DNA of 18,284 bases from Alphaproteobacteria bacterium (GTDB lineage: Bacteria > Pseudomonadota > Alphaproteobacteria > Micropepsales > Micropepsaceae), in assembly GCA_015654715.1 (NCBI GenBank), contig JAATGK010000393.1:1-18284 (forward strand). The letters run 5' to 3'. A program made the position numbers and the translations under genes. The notes below the pieces were generated by a model that was not told where the DNA came from, did not search any database, and saw only the letters and a list, made by a program, of their open reading frames with translations. Position 1 is the stretch's first letter. Each line of letters begins with the position of its first letter. This document shows positions 7,855 through 14,547 of this stretch, in pieces.

Positions 7855-8727
7855 ATGGCCAACACAACCGTCGCGCCGGCCGGCGCTGCTCCGGCAAACA
7901 GCATGTTTCGCGTCCAGCACACCGGTCCGCTGACCGCGCTGCAGATCGTCGACAAGATTATCTCCCAGTCCGGCGCGCCTGGACGGCCGAAAACCGTGGA
8001 CCGCATCACCGCCGGCGATCCGACCACCGCTGTCACCGGTATCGCCGTCACCGCCATGGCGACCTTCGACTGCCTCAAAGCCGCGGCCGCGGCCAATTGC
8101 AATCTCGTCATCACTTATGAGCCCGTCTGGTGGTTGGATGATGACTCGCTGGACCGGATGGAAGGCGATGGGCTGTTCACGGCCAAGCGCGACTTCTTGC
8201 GGGCGCACAATATGGTGGTGTTCAATTTCCACGATCATTGGCGCGATCGGGCGCCGGACGGCGTCGCCGTCGGAATGGCGAAGGCGCTCGGCTGGGAGGG
8301 CCATATCGCCGATATGTCCCAGCCGGCGACGTTTCGGCTGCCGCCAACAACGCTGCTCGGTTTGGCGAAGGAGCTTCATACCAAACTCGGCGACCGCACC
8401 ATGCGTATGGTGGGCGATCTGCGCTTGCCGGTTGGTACAGTTGCCGCGATCTGGGGCAATGCCGAGCAGATGGCGATGATCCATCTCTTGAACGGCCCGG
8501 CGGATGTCGTGATCTGCGGCTATACCCACGAGTGGGAAGCGGTGGAATACGCTCAGGACATGGTCGCCATCGGCGACAAAAAGGGCCTAGTCCTCCTCGG
8601 CGACGTGAAATCGGTCGAGGGCGGCATGCAATATTGCGCCGACTGGCTCAAGACCTTCATCACCGACATCCCGGTCACCTTCATTCCGGTTACCGAGCCT
8701 TACTGGAATCCGGCTGACGTCGGTTGA
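7855..8727 (+). CDS. second Nif3/DUF34-like protein, metal ligands degenerate
   Basis: This 290-residue paralog of the preceding protein aligns over nearly the full length (TGIAVTAMATFDCLKAA, RLPPTTLLGLAKE, GLVLLGD, PVTEPYWN). Several presumed metal ligands differ: His94 of the partner is Tyr88 (ITYEP), His256 is Asp250 (GDVKSV), and Glu260 is Val254, with Glu255 one residue off. The HDHW block (126-129) is kept. There is no Tat or Sec signal, only an Ala/Pro-rich N-terminus. ATG 7855 is preferred over GTG 7849 because GAGG (7844-7847), overlapping the upstream stop, is 7 nt away. It could be a non-catalytic partner forming a mixed toroid, or could bind a different metal. The convergent FecR gene ends only 27 bp beyond. 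Confidence 0.82.
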   Translation: MANTTVAPAGAAPANSMFRVQHTGPLTALQIVDKIISQSGAPGRPKTVDRITAGDPTTAVTGIAVTAMATFDCLKAAAAANCNLVITYEPVWWLDDDSLDRMEGDGLFTAKRDFLRAHNMVVFNFHDHWRDRAPDGVAVGMAKALGWEGHIADMSQPATFRLPPTTLLGLAKELHTKLGDRTMRMVGDLRLPVGTVAAIWGNAEQMAMIHLLNGPADVVICGYTHEWEAVEYAQDMVAIGDKKGLVLLGDVKSVEGGMQYCADWLKTFITDIPVTFIPVTEPYWNPADVG

Positions 8728-8754
8728 TGGTCGGCCGCCGGTCGCAGCGGTCTG

Positions 8755-9699
8755 CTATTTCGAGACGATGATGGTCTCGTCCTTTTCCTCGAGTTTCAGG
8801 CGAAACCCGGTTTTGATCAGGGCTGCGAACGCATCGAGATTGTTGGCCCGGAAAGCGCCGCCGATCGGGATGTTGCGCGCCATACCGACGACGACCAGCT
8901 TCTTGTGGTTATAGCGGTTGAACTCTTGCGCCGCATCCGCCAGCGTCGCCTGGTTGAAGACCAGCAACCCGCGGCGCCAGCTCGTGGCATTCTGGACTTC
9001 CTCGGCGCGCGTCTTGGCGACGAGGGTGCCGTCGCGCTTGGAGACCAGCATATCGTTGGCGTTGCCGATCACGGCGACCACGTTCGAACTGCCCAACGCC
9101 TCGACGCGGACGCGCCCTTCCATGACGGTGACGTCGACGTTGTCGCCTTCCCGGCGAACGGTAAATTTGGTGCCGATATCCGTAATCCTGCGATTGCCGG
9201 CCAGGACCACGAAAGGCCGGTGCGCATCGTGCACCACATCGAAAAAGGCTTCGCCACGGTCGAGTTTAACGGTCCTGACCGCGTTCGTCAGCTTGGTCGT
9301 CAGATGGGTGTCGGTGTTCATCTCGATACGGGAGCCGTCGCTGAGCCGCACCGTTTGGATCTGACCGACCTCCGTCGCATAGGAATCTGCCGACGTCGTA
9401 TAGAAATATAGCGCGCCGCCGCCGAACGCGATGAACAGGGTGAATGCTGCCGCGATCCGCCAGGCCGGTTTGGCCATTTGCCATGACGTCCGCGGCCGGA
9501 TTCGCGTCTCCGGGGAGCGCAGCGCTGCCAGCCGGTCCGCCCGCTGCCACACGGCCTTCAGTTGCAGATAGGCGACGCGATGGGCGCTGTTGCCGTTCAG
9601 CCAGGTCTCAAGCGCCGCACCACCCTCAGGATCGAGGCCGCGATCTTCGCGGGCCAGCCATTGCGCCGCCTGCTTTTCTATATCCTTGAACGAGTTCAT
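8755..9699 (-). CDS. FecR-family anti-sigma/sigma regulator
   Basis: This 314-residue inner-membrane regulator would hold the adjacent ECF sigma factor inactive, or modulate it, until a periplasmic signal arrives. The N-terminal cytoplasmic part (about 1-75) has the DUF4880 pattern (QAAQWLAREDRG, LETWLNGNSAHRVAYLQL, AVWQRADRL). One transmembrane helix spans about 81-99. The periplasmic FecR domain (about 108-200) includes VRLSDGSRIEMNTDT, LDRGEAFFDVVHD, RPFVVLAG and VTVMEGRVRV. The C-terminal STN-like/DUF4974 part (about 245-314) includes LADAAQEFNRYN. The start overlaps the sigma stop in an ATGA arrangement (9696-9699), indicating translational coupling. It converges on the Nif3-like pair. 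Confidence 0.93.
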   Translation of the reverse strand: MNSFKDIEKQAAQWLAREDRGLDPEGGAALETWLNGNSAHRVAYLQLKAVWQRADRLAALRSPETRIRPRTSWQMAKPAWRIAAAFTLFIAFGGGALYFYTTSADSYATEVGQIQTVRLSDGSRIEMNTDTHLTTKLTNAVRTVKLDRGEAFFDVVHDAHRPFVVLAGNRRITDIGTKFTVRREGDNVDVTVMEGRVRVEALGSSNVVAVIGNANDMLVSKRDGTLVAKTRAEEVQNATSWRRGLLVFNQATLADAAQEFNRYNHKKLVVVGMARNIPIGGAFRANNLDAFAALIKTGFRLKLEEKDETIIVSK

Positions 9700-10265
9700 T
9701 GGGATTTGGTCGTTTCCAACGCTAAATAACGGCGCGCGGCGCCAATAATCGGCCGACGAGAGCCGTACACAGACTTCTTAAGTAAGCGCATACCTTTCGC
9801 GATCAAGTGTTCCACAGTATCTTCCGTAAGGCCAAGCCGCTGGGCAACGTCGCGCTGCGATATACCTTCGATTTTTCTCAGCATCACGACATCTCTGCAG
9901 GGCTGCGGCAACTCGCCAAGGGCATCCTGCAACAGGCGCAGCTCCTCGCGTGCGGCCGTGTGCTGTTCGGGCGAAGGCGTGTCGTCGACGATGTTGGACC
10001 ACTCGAAATCGAGCATCCGGTCGATCGAAACCACCCGTTTTTGGCGTATTTTGTCAACCATAAGGTTACGGGCCACCATGAAAAGAAACGGCTTTGGTAG
10101 ACGTGGCCGCTCTTCCCGTGCCGATTCATAGACGCGAACCAGCGTTTCCTGCACAAGATCGGCGACGTCACTCTCGTCGCGCCAGTGAAGACGCATAAAC
10201 CGGCGCAGGGTCGGCGTTAGCGGAAGAACCTCTTGCATGAACCATTTATCCAGTTCTGCATCCAT
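9696..10265 (-). CDS. ECF RNA polymerase sigma factor, FecI type
   Basis: This 189-residue sigma-70 family factor would direct polymerase to a small regulon. Region 2 covers about 20-80 (DESDVADLVQETLVRVYESA, PFLFMVARNLMVDKIRQKR). Region 4 covers about 115-170 (LGELPQPCRDVVMLRKIEG, SQRDVAQRLGLTEDTVEHLI). Length is normal for the group. It is the first gene of a two-gene unit with FecR. The gene-free region upstream contains GGAACC at 10311-10316 (minus strand), which resembles an ECF -35 element, but I see no matching -10. The signalling receptor expected for a FecIR system is absent from the neighbourhood. Confidence 0.93.
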   Translation of the reverse strand: MDAELDKWFMQEVLPLTPTLRRFMRLHWRDESDVADLVQETLVRVYESAREERPRLPKPFLFMVARNLMVDKIRQKRVVSIDRMLDFEWSNIVDDTPSPEQHTAAREELRLLQDALGELPQPCRDVVMLRKIEGISQRDVAQRLGLTEDTVEHLIAKGMRLLKKSVYGSRRPIIGAARRYLALETTKSQ

Positions 10266-10736
10266 TCAGAGCCTATGCCGTAGCGCATCCTCCCAGCCTC
10301 AATTTTTTAGGTTCCCGACGTTTGGGACCTGAGGCGTTTTTTGGCAGGTTTGCCGGAACGTTTAGCCGGCGCCCAACAAACCTTAACAATATAGGACGAA
10401 CGGTATTTGAAAATCCGCTGGAAAACCATGCGGGGAAATCGTCGTATGAGCACCGCGAGCTTGTTAACCATCACGGAATGTTCCGGGCCGTGGACGTAGG
10501 TGGTTATGCCTGTGGCGCCGCCCCGTAACGCAGGCAAGGCCGCATGCAGGCGCTATTGCTAGGTGATGACGGGTGCTTACGCCCGTGAAAGGCAAATGCT
10601 GTCGGTCCAATTCCGCCTCGGGACGGTGCCGGACTTTCCACTTAAACAGTTAGTCCAATTCAATAAATCATGTTCCGTTGGTATTTGGACGAAATCCGGC
10701 GCCGGGGGAGCAGAGGCGCGGCTGACGCAGCAGCAC

Positions 10737-10768
10737 TCTTCCGGCAACCGCCAGGAGCCGCCGGAAGA
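10737..10768 (+). repeat. 9-bp-stem inverted repeat
   Basis: TCTTCCGGC (10737-10745) is exactly complementary to GCCGGAAGA (10760-10768) around a 14-nt loop. It is next to a rightward terminator hairpin, so it may be the body of a small structured RNA. Confidence 0.4.
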
Positions 10769-10782
10769 ATGCAAACTCGGGT

Positions 10783-10820
10783 GCCGGCGCGCGATTGAGA
10801 GCGCAGCCGGCGGTTTTTTT
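10783..10820 (+). terminator. orphan rightward terminator
   Basis: GCCGGCGCGC (10783-10792) pairs with GCGC-A-GCCGGC (10801-10811), a 10-bp stem with one bulged A and an 8-nt loop. GG and seven T residues (10814-10820) follow. The polarity is rightward, but no rightward gene precedes it. On the leftward strand no T run follows the stem, so it is poorly placed to end the PRC-barrel gene. Confidence 0.55.
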
Positions 10821-10823
10821 GGC

Positions 10824-11432
10824 TTAGTAGCTCTCGTGCGACATCACATATAGATCCCGGCGGTCCAGGTCCGTAACGACCACTTTCTTGTCGGCATTGA
10901 ACCGCAGGTCGGGGGATTCGATCCAGACGTCGCCTCTGTCGTAGTCAAGCGTGACGCGCAGTGCGCTGACCTTACCCGATAACAGCGCGAGTTCGACCAC
11001 ATGCCCAACGGTGCGGCCGTCGGCGGTATGAACGTTGGCGCCCAAGAGGTCATTGGTGTCGACGATGAGGCGCTCGTTGGAATTCGCAGGCCAAGCTGCC
11101 CGGTGATAGGCCGCATGGCCGGCAATATAGCGGTCACGCGCCGCCAGATAGCTCGCGGCACGTTCCTGGTAGTTCTTTTGGTTCGCGCGATAGAGCCGCA
11201 ATTGTTCCTGGTAACGGTCCTGCTGCGCCTTATACACGGCATTCTTTTCGGCACTCTGTGCGTCGGCAACAGCGTTGACGTCGGAGACGGATTGATTGAG
11301 TTGCTTCGTCTGCGCTTTCTCGGCGGGCGTGGAATCCTGCTCTGAAGCTGCGGCAGGTCCCGCCGCCAGCAGTAGCAGTGCGAAGCTCATGGGGAAGACG
11401 CTCGAAAGCGCGACGCTCTTGATGGATATCAT
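10824..11432 (-). CDS. secreted coiled-coil protein with PRC-barrel domain
   Basis: This 202-residue periplasmic or envelope protein has a signal peptide (1-29, ending GPAAA), then an Ala/Gln/Tyr-rich charged helical segment (about 37-110) with repeated RYxxQ/YRANQ/YLAARDRY patterns, likely coiled coil. A C-terminal PRC-barrel (about 120-198) includes DLLGANVHTADGRTVGHVVEL, LDYDRGDVWIE and VVVTDLDRRDL. PRC-barrels are small beta modules found in RNA processing and stress envelope proteins. The exact function is unknown. ATG 11432 has AAAGGA about 9 nt upstream. A copy of the CGGAATCTACTC motif lies about 119 bp before the start. It is the last of the leftward stress genes before the gene-poor region. 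Confidence 0.85.
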   Translation of the reverse strand: MISIKSVALSSVFPMSFALLLLAAGPAAASEQDSTPAEKAQTKQLNQSVSDVNAVADAQSAEKNAVYKAQQDRYQEQLRLYRANQKNYQERAASYLAARDRYIAGHAAYHRAAWPANSNERLIVDTNDLLGANVHTADGRTVGHVVELALLSGKVSALRVTLDYDRGDVWIESPDLRFNADKKVVVTDLDRRDLYVMSHESY

Positions 11433-11550
11433 AGTTGCGGTTCCTTTTCTTTGGGCGCGGAAAATCGCGGAAACTGTCTCGCCGCACGGACACCCCGGGC
11501 GGTGATTACATCGCAGAAGTGTGGTCTCTCGGACTGCTCTTAGGCAGCGT

Positions 11551-11562
11551 CGGAATCTACTC
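11551..11562. repeat. recurrent 12-mer CGGAATCTACTC, copy A
   Basis: An exact copy lies about 119 bp before the PRC-barrel start, reading GAGTAGATTCCG in the direction of that gene. It overlaps the stop codon of the small ORF 11561-11815. Other copies lie at 16868, 17401 and 17558. Confidence 0.5.
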
Positions 11563-11815
11563 ACCGTTGTGGTTCGCCCGGCGATGCGTTTGCGGCTTTA
11601 CGGACCAATCTCAGTTCAGGGGACTGTGCGTAGGGGTAGCCTTCGAGTTGCGGCGAAACGTCGACAATCTGATAGCCGAGGCTCTGCAAACGATGAATTT
11701 GCACTGCCACATCGGCCTGCGGCGGCACGGACATTATGGACAGCACGTGGCGCAACTCCGGACGACGGAAGCTGATGGTGTGAGCCACGCGGGTCTCTGT
11801 GGAATGGACGTCCAT
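11561..11815 (-). CDS. small hypothetical protein (84 aa)
   Basis: I do not recognise this protein. It has normal amino-acid composition and a plausible beta-alpha pattern (HVLSIMSVPPQADVAVQIHRL, LGYQIVDVSPQLEG), with Glu/Arg/Ala at the C-terminus and no signal or membrane segment. It lies 32 bp after another small leftward gene and may be its operon partner. The start at ATG 11815 lacks an obvious Shine-Dalgarno sequence, and an overlapping minus-strand ORF exists, so the assignment is tentative. Confidence 0.5.
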   Translation of the reverse strand: MDVHSTETRVAHTISFRRPELRHVLSIMSVPPQADVAVQIHRLQSLGYQIVDVSPQLEGYPYAQSPELRLVRKAANASPGEPQR

Positions 11816-11847
11816 GTCGTCGCTGCAAATCGAACGCGCGAAGGCAA

Positions 11848-12042
11848 TTAAGCGGCAGGGGTCAGTCCGACCCGTATCTTGTCGCGTGTCGACTGGGCGA
11901 CGGCGTCCTTCAGGTTCGTGTAATGAAATTCCCGGTAATAGAAATTATCGGCAGGAATATTCGTGATGCCGTGTTGCGCCATTTCCTTGGCGATCTCCAT
12001 ATTATGGGCGAGATCGCCGGCGTTACTGCTTTCGTATGTCAT
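11848..12042 (-). CDS. small conserved-type hypothetical protein (64 aa)
   Basis: This 64-residue cytoplasmic protein has an N-terminal helix (LAHNMEIAKEMAQHG), then IPADNFYYREFHYTNLKDAVAQ. Similar short proteins with the IPxDxFxYREFxYTNLxDA pattern occur in alphaproteobacteria as uncharacterised genes (from memory). ATG 12042 is chosen over an ATG ten codons upstream because the extension is Lys-rich junk and the purine-rich GAAAGAAAGA lies just ahead of it. It follows the OmpA-like lipoprotein gene after 53 bp, so it may belong to that transcript. Confidence 0.65.
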   Translation of the reverse strand: MTYESSNAGDLAHNMEIAKEMAQHGITNIPADNFYYREFHYTNLKDAVAQSTRDKIRVGLTPAA

Positions 12043-12095
12043 GATATCTTTCTTTCGCTTGATGTGATGCAACGGCTGTTTTCGGGCGCTGGGAA

Positions 12096-12587
12096 TTACA
12101 GCGCGGTTGTCAGCGATCCTGTCCGCGGTCCGACCAGGACTTGGATCTGGCCTGCGCGCCGGTGATCGGGATCTGCGAAGGCGCCAAGAAATATCTTGTA
12201 TGACGCTACGCCCGCTCCGGCGTCCATCAGGGCGCGGCGAACGGCGGCCGCGCGGCGATTGGCGAGGCTGCGATCGGCGTCACTCATCCCATCGGCCGTT
12301 GGCGTGGCGTCAATGCCGATATCGAGAGACGGGTTACTGTTCAGGTAAGCCACGATCTCTTTGATTTTCGCCATGTCCGAAGGCGAAATGTCGACCGTCG
12401 CGGCAGCGAAGGTGAACGTCCGATAAGCGGTCCACGGCGTGAGGTCCGCAGCAGCTCGCATGGTGGGTACGCCGTCGGCAACACGGGCTGACCCCGCCGC
12501 ACTGTCGGAGTCCTGTGCGATTGGGCGAGGTGCGGCGCAAGCCGTCACCAGCAACGCCGCTGCAGTGAGAAGAAGGACGTACCTCAC
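12096..12587 (-). CDS. OmpA-like lipoprotein
   Basis: This 163-residue outer-membrane-type lipoprotein begins with a hydrophobic leader ending in a lipobox (VTAC, Cys17). After a Ser/Ala/Asp-rich linker comes an OmpA-C-like domain (about 57-155). It has the opening strand FTFAAATVDIS, a helix SDMAKIKEIVAYLNSNPSLDIGI and the DxxLANRRAAAVRRAL helix that in this family binds peptidoglycan. The canonical GHTD segment is replaced by ATPTADG, so the domain is divergent. The start is GTG 12587, with GAGG about 8 nt upstream. It likely tethers the outer membrane to the wall or serves as a stress-related envelope protein. Confidence 0.78.
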   Translation of the reverse strand: MRYVLLLTAAALLVTACAAPRPIAQDSDSAAGSARVADGVPTMRAAADLTPWTAYRTFTFAAATVDISPSDMAKIKEIVAYLNSNPSLDIGIDATPTADGMSDADRSLANRRAAAVRRALMDAGAGVASYKIFLGAFADPDHRRAGQIQVLVGPRTGSLTTAL

Positions 12588-12695
12588 GTCGTAACCTCTG
12601 GCCGATCATGCGAGATGTGCTTGTCGCGGCCACAACTACAACGTTTGTTACAAGCTCGGCAGGTTCGGAATGTACCCATCGGCGCACTTTCGCAC

Positions 12696-13094
12696 CTAGA
12701 TACCGGTCGTGAGATCGTTCGAAGCCTTTTCTTCCGCTACCGTTTCCTTGCGCAATTCGTGAACGTCCTCGATGGTCCGCAGTTCAAGTTCGATGAACTT
12801 ATTGTTGGCGGGCTCGAGGGCGCGGATGAGTTCGTCGAGTTTTGCCTGAACGGCTGCGGTGTTGCGGTTCTGCGTATGCTGAATCAGGAACACCATCAGG
12901 AAGGTGCCCATCGTCATCGACGTGCCGATCACGGTCTGCCAAGTGTCGGTGACTTGAAAGACAAATGAAGTGATCACCCAGGTCGCGACGACGATGCACG
13001 ACAGCATGAATGTGAGCGGGTGCCCGGTAACGACGGCGACACGCCCGGCGAGCCGCGCAAATTCTCGTTGTAGCCGATTTGGCGCGTATCGCAT
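12696..13094 (-). CDS. low-affinity iron permease (Fet4)-like small membrane protein
   Basis: This 132-residue inner-membrane protein resembles the bacterial low-affinity iron permease family (PF04120 type). Two transmembrane helices occur, VTGHPLTFMLSCIVVATWVI and a segment containing VIGTSMTMGTFLMVFLI. The signature that follows, QHTQNRNTAAVQAKLDELI, and a charged C-terminal helix (IELELRTIEDVHELRKE) are typical. ATG 13094 is preferred over the upstream ATG 13133 because GAGGGAC lies 6 nt before it and the family normally begins there. Metal transport by these half-size bacterial members has not been shown. Its place among Dps and RcnB-like genes is consistent with metal stress. Confidence 0.85.
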   Translation of the reverse strand: MRYAPNRLQREFARLAGRVAVVTGHPLTFMLSCIVVATWVITSFVFQVTDTWQTVIGTSMTMGTFLMVFLIQHTQNRNTAAVQAKLDELIRALEPANNKFIELELRTIEDVHELRKETVAEEKASNDLTTGI

Positions 13095-13138
13095 GCAGTC
13101 CCTCAAGCTAGCCGGCACCGGCCGGCGCCGCAAACCAT

Positions 13139-13654
13139 TCAGGTTCCGCTATTGTTTGCCGAAGCGCTCGTCGGCTGCACCGTTTGCGAAACGTGGGTGG
13201 CGTCCGGCGCCGCCGCAGGCGGCTGGCGCGTGCGAAACCATGTGGTTGCGAGCACCAATGCGATCAGTGCGACGAGCACGTATAAAGCCATCCGTGACTT
13301 TGCCAGCGTCTTGAGGTCGAGCAGCTCCTCGTGAGGTGGCAGCGGCGGCAGAATGGAGCGCGTTTGGCTCGGCAAGAGTTTGACCAAACGCGCAGCTATT
13401 ACGCTGGATTCGTCGGGATCCGACGGCCCGCCGGGTACCGCCGCGATCAATGATGCCAACCGGCGGGCCGCAGCCTTTGCCGACAACTCGCCCAGATCCT
13501 TCGATTCCTGCCAAGGATCGAGGTTCATGCGCGCCATCGCCGAAAGCACGCTGAGAACCGTGCCGTTGGCGTCCGCCCCGACCGCTGCGTAGAGAAACGC
13601 GTTGTACTCCGGTCCGATACTGGGGACGCGAGCGGTGCTCGCACCTTCAACCAT
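13139..13654 (-). CDS. hypothetical protein with C-terminal membrane anchor
   Basis: This 171-residue protein has a cytoplasmic N-terminal domain containing NAFLYAAVGADANGTVLSV, ARMNLDPWQESKDLGEL and AARRLASLIAAVP. This pattern recurs in uncharacterised alphaproteobacterial proteins (from memory). One transmembrane helix (about 121-141, MALYVLVALIALVLATTWF) and a short Pro/Ala/Ser-rich tail follow. ATG 13654 has GAAAGG 5 nt upstream. It precedes the Fet4-like gene by 44 bp on the same strand, so the two may be co-transcribed. The function is unknown. Confidence 0.75.
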   Translation of the reverse strand: MVEGASTARVPSIGPEYNAFLYAAVGADANGTVLSVLSAMARMNLDPWQESKDLGELSAKAAARRLASLIAAVPGGPSDPDESSVIAARLVKLLPSQTRSILPPLPPHEELLDLKTLAKSRMALYVLVALIALVLATTWFRTRQPPAAAPDATHVSQTVQPTSASANNSGT

Positions 13655-13716
13655 TGTGGCCTTTCATGCCTCCCCGCAATCTTTTGCAGGACGATGGATG
13701 CTGGGCGCCAGCAAGC

Positions 13717-14433
13717 TCAGTAAAAGACGCCGTAACGGACCTGCACGATGTCGCCGCTGTATCTGTCGATGAGCAGGGCGTCATTGCCGACGCGCACCCA
13801 GACGAGATTGGTCGGTGGCGCGAACAGGCCGAACGTCAGGAAGTCGTTGATCCAGTAATTGCGGGCGTAGTATCCGCTTGGAAGCCGTTCGCCGTAGCCC
13901 CAATGGCGCGGCTGGTAACCTTGCGGTGCGCGATAGGTGCCGCTCCGGAAACGCTGCGGCGCTTGCATGTTACGACGGAGCGAATTGATGTCGGGGCGCT
14001 GTGCCGTGAAGTTGCGCTGTCCCGCCGCGTTGCCCTGCCGGGATTGGATCGTCGGTTGGCGATTTACGGCTCCGGGATTGTTCTGCGCTCGACCCGCCGC
14101 GGGGCGGCCCTGCGGATTACGGCGGACGTCGCCCGAATTGGGTAGGAGCCTGTTTGTCGCGTTGTTGGCTGCCGCCGGTGTGGCCGTATGAGCCCCGTGC
14201 CCGGCAGCGTTGCCGTTGTTTGCGTTCTGATGCATGGCACCGGCATTTGGACGGCTGGCCGCGGCCGGCGCGTGCCCTTGGCCGCCCCGGTTGGCACCGG
14301 CCGGCGGAGCGCTGCGCTCGACATGCGGCGCCGCCGCATTGTTCCGGTCGCCATGATGATCATTGTTCTGTGCAGCGGCTGGAACACACACAAACAAGCC
14401 GAGCGCTGCAGCGCAGGCGAACAGTCGTTTCAT
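13717..14433 (-). CDS. RcnB-like periplasmic protein with Asn/Ala-rich linker
   Basis: This 238-residue protein has a signal peptide (MKRLFACAAALGLFVCVPAAA), a long low-complexity linker rich in Asn, Ala, Gly, Arg, Gln and His (about 23-150), and a C-terminal RcnB-type domain (about 170-238). That domain includes QPRHWGYGERLPSGYY, WVRVGNDALLIDRYSGDIV and a final RYGVFY. RcnB in enterobacteria is linked to nickel/cobalt homeostasis; most alphaproteobacterial members are uncharacterised. ATG 14433 has AAGGAG 7 nt upstream, and the TTG start two codons earlier was rejected. The His-rich start of the mature protein (NNDHHGD) could bind metal (inference). Confidence 0.8.
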   Translation of the reverse strand: MKRLFACAAALGLFVCVPAAAQNNDHHGDRNNAAAPHVERSAPPAGANRGGQGHAPAAASRPNAGAMHQNANNGNAAGHGAHTATPAAANNATNRLLPNSGDVRRNPQGRPAAGRAQNNPGAVNRQPTIQSRQGNAAGQRNFTAQRPDINSLRRNMQAPQRFRSGTYRAPQGYQPRHWGYGERLPSGYYARNYWINDFLTFGLFAPPTNLVWVRVGNDALLIDRYSGDIVQVRYGVFY

Positions 14434-14547
14434 TGGCAATCTCCTTAGGCAGGTCGGGACGCAACCATACCACTGCTCTTATTGATATGCGTCGCAACTT
14501 TTGCGGCACAGCCTCGGAAAATACCCACGCCAGCGGCAGAAAATGCT

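Larger units (their letters stand above)
10266..10823. other. gene-poor intergenic region upstream of the sigma factor
   Basis: No convincing coding sequence was found in this 558-bp stretch. It should hold the sigma factor promoter on the leftward strand; a TATATT (10387-10392 on the minus strand) is a weak -10 candidate. An imperfect hairpin, AGGTTCCC/GGGACCT (10309-10330), sits between two T/A runs. Near the right end are a 9-bp-stem hairpin, TCTTCCGGC/GCCGGAAGA (10737-10768), and a rightward terminator (10783-10820). The short sequence GTCCAATTC occurs twice (near 10606 and 10650). ORFs of 70-96 codons here read through these structures and lack ribosome sites. Confidence 0.5.

Noticed and set aside
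10563..10853. 96-codon plus-strand ORF in the gene-poor region
   Set aside because: It has no ribosome site, reads through two hairpins and a T run, and overlaps the end of the PRC-barrel gene.
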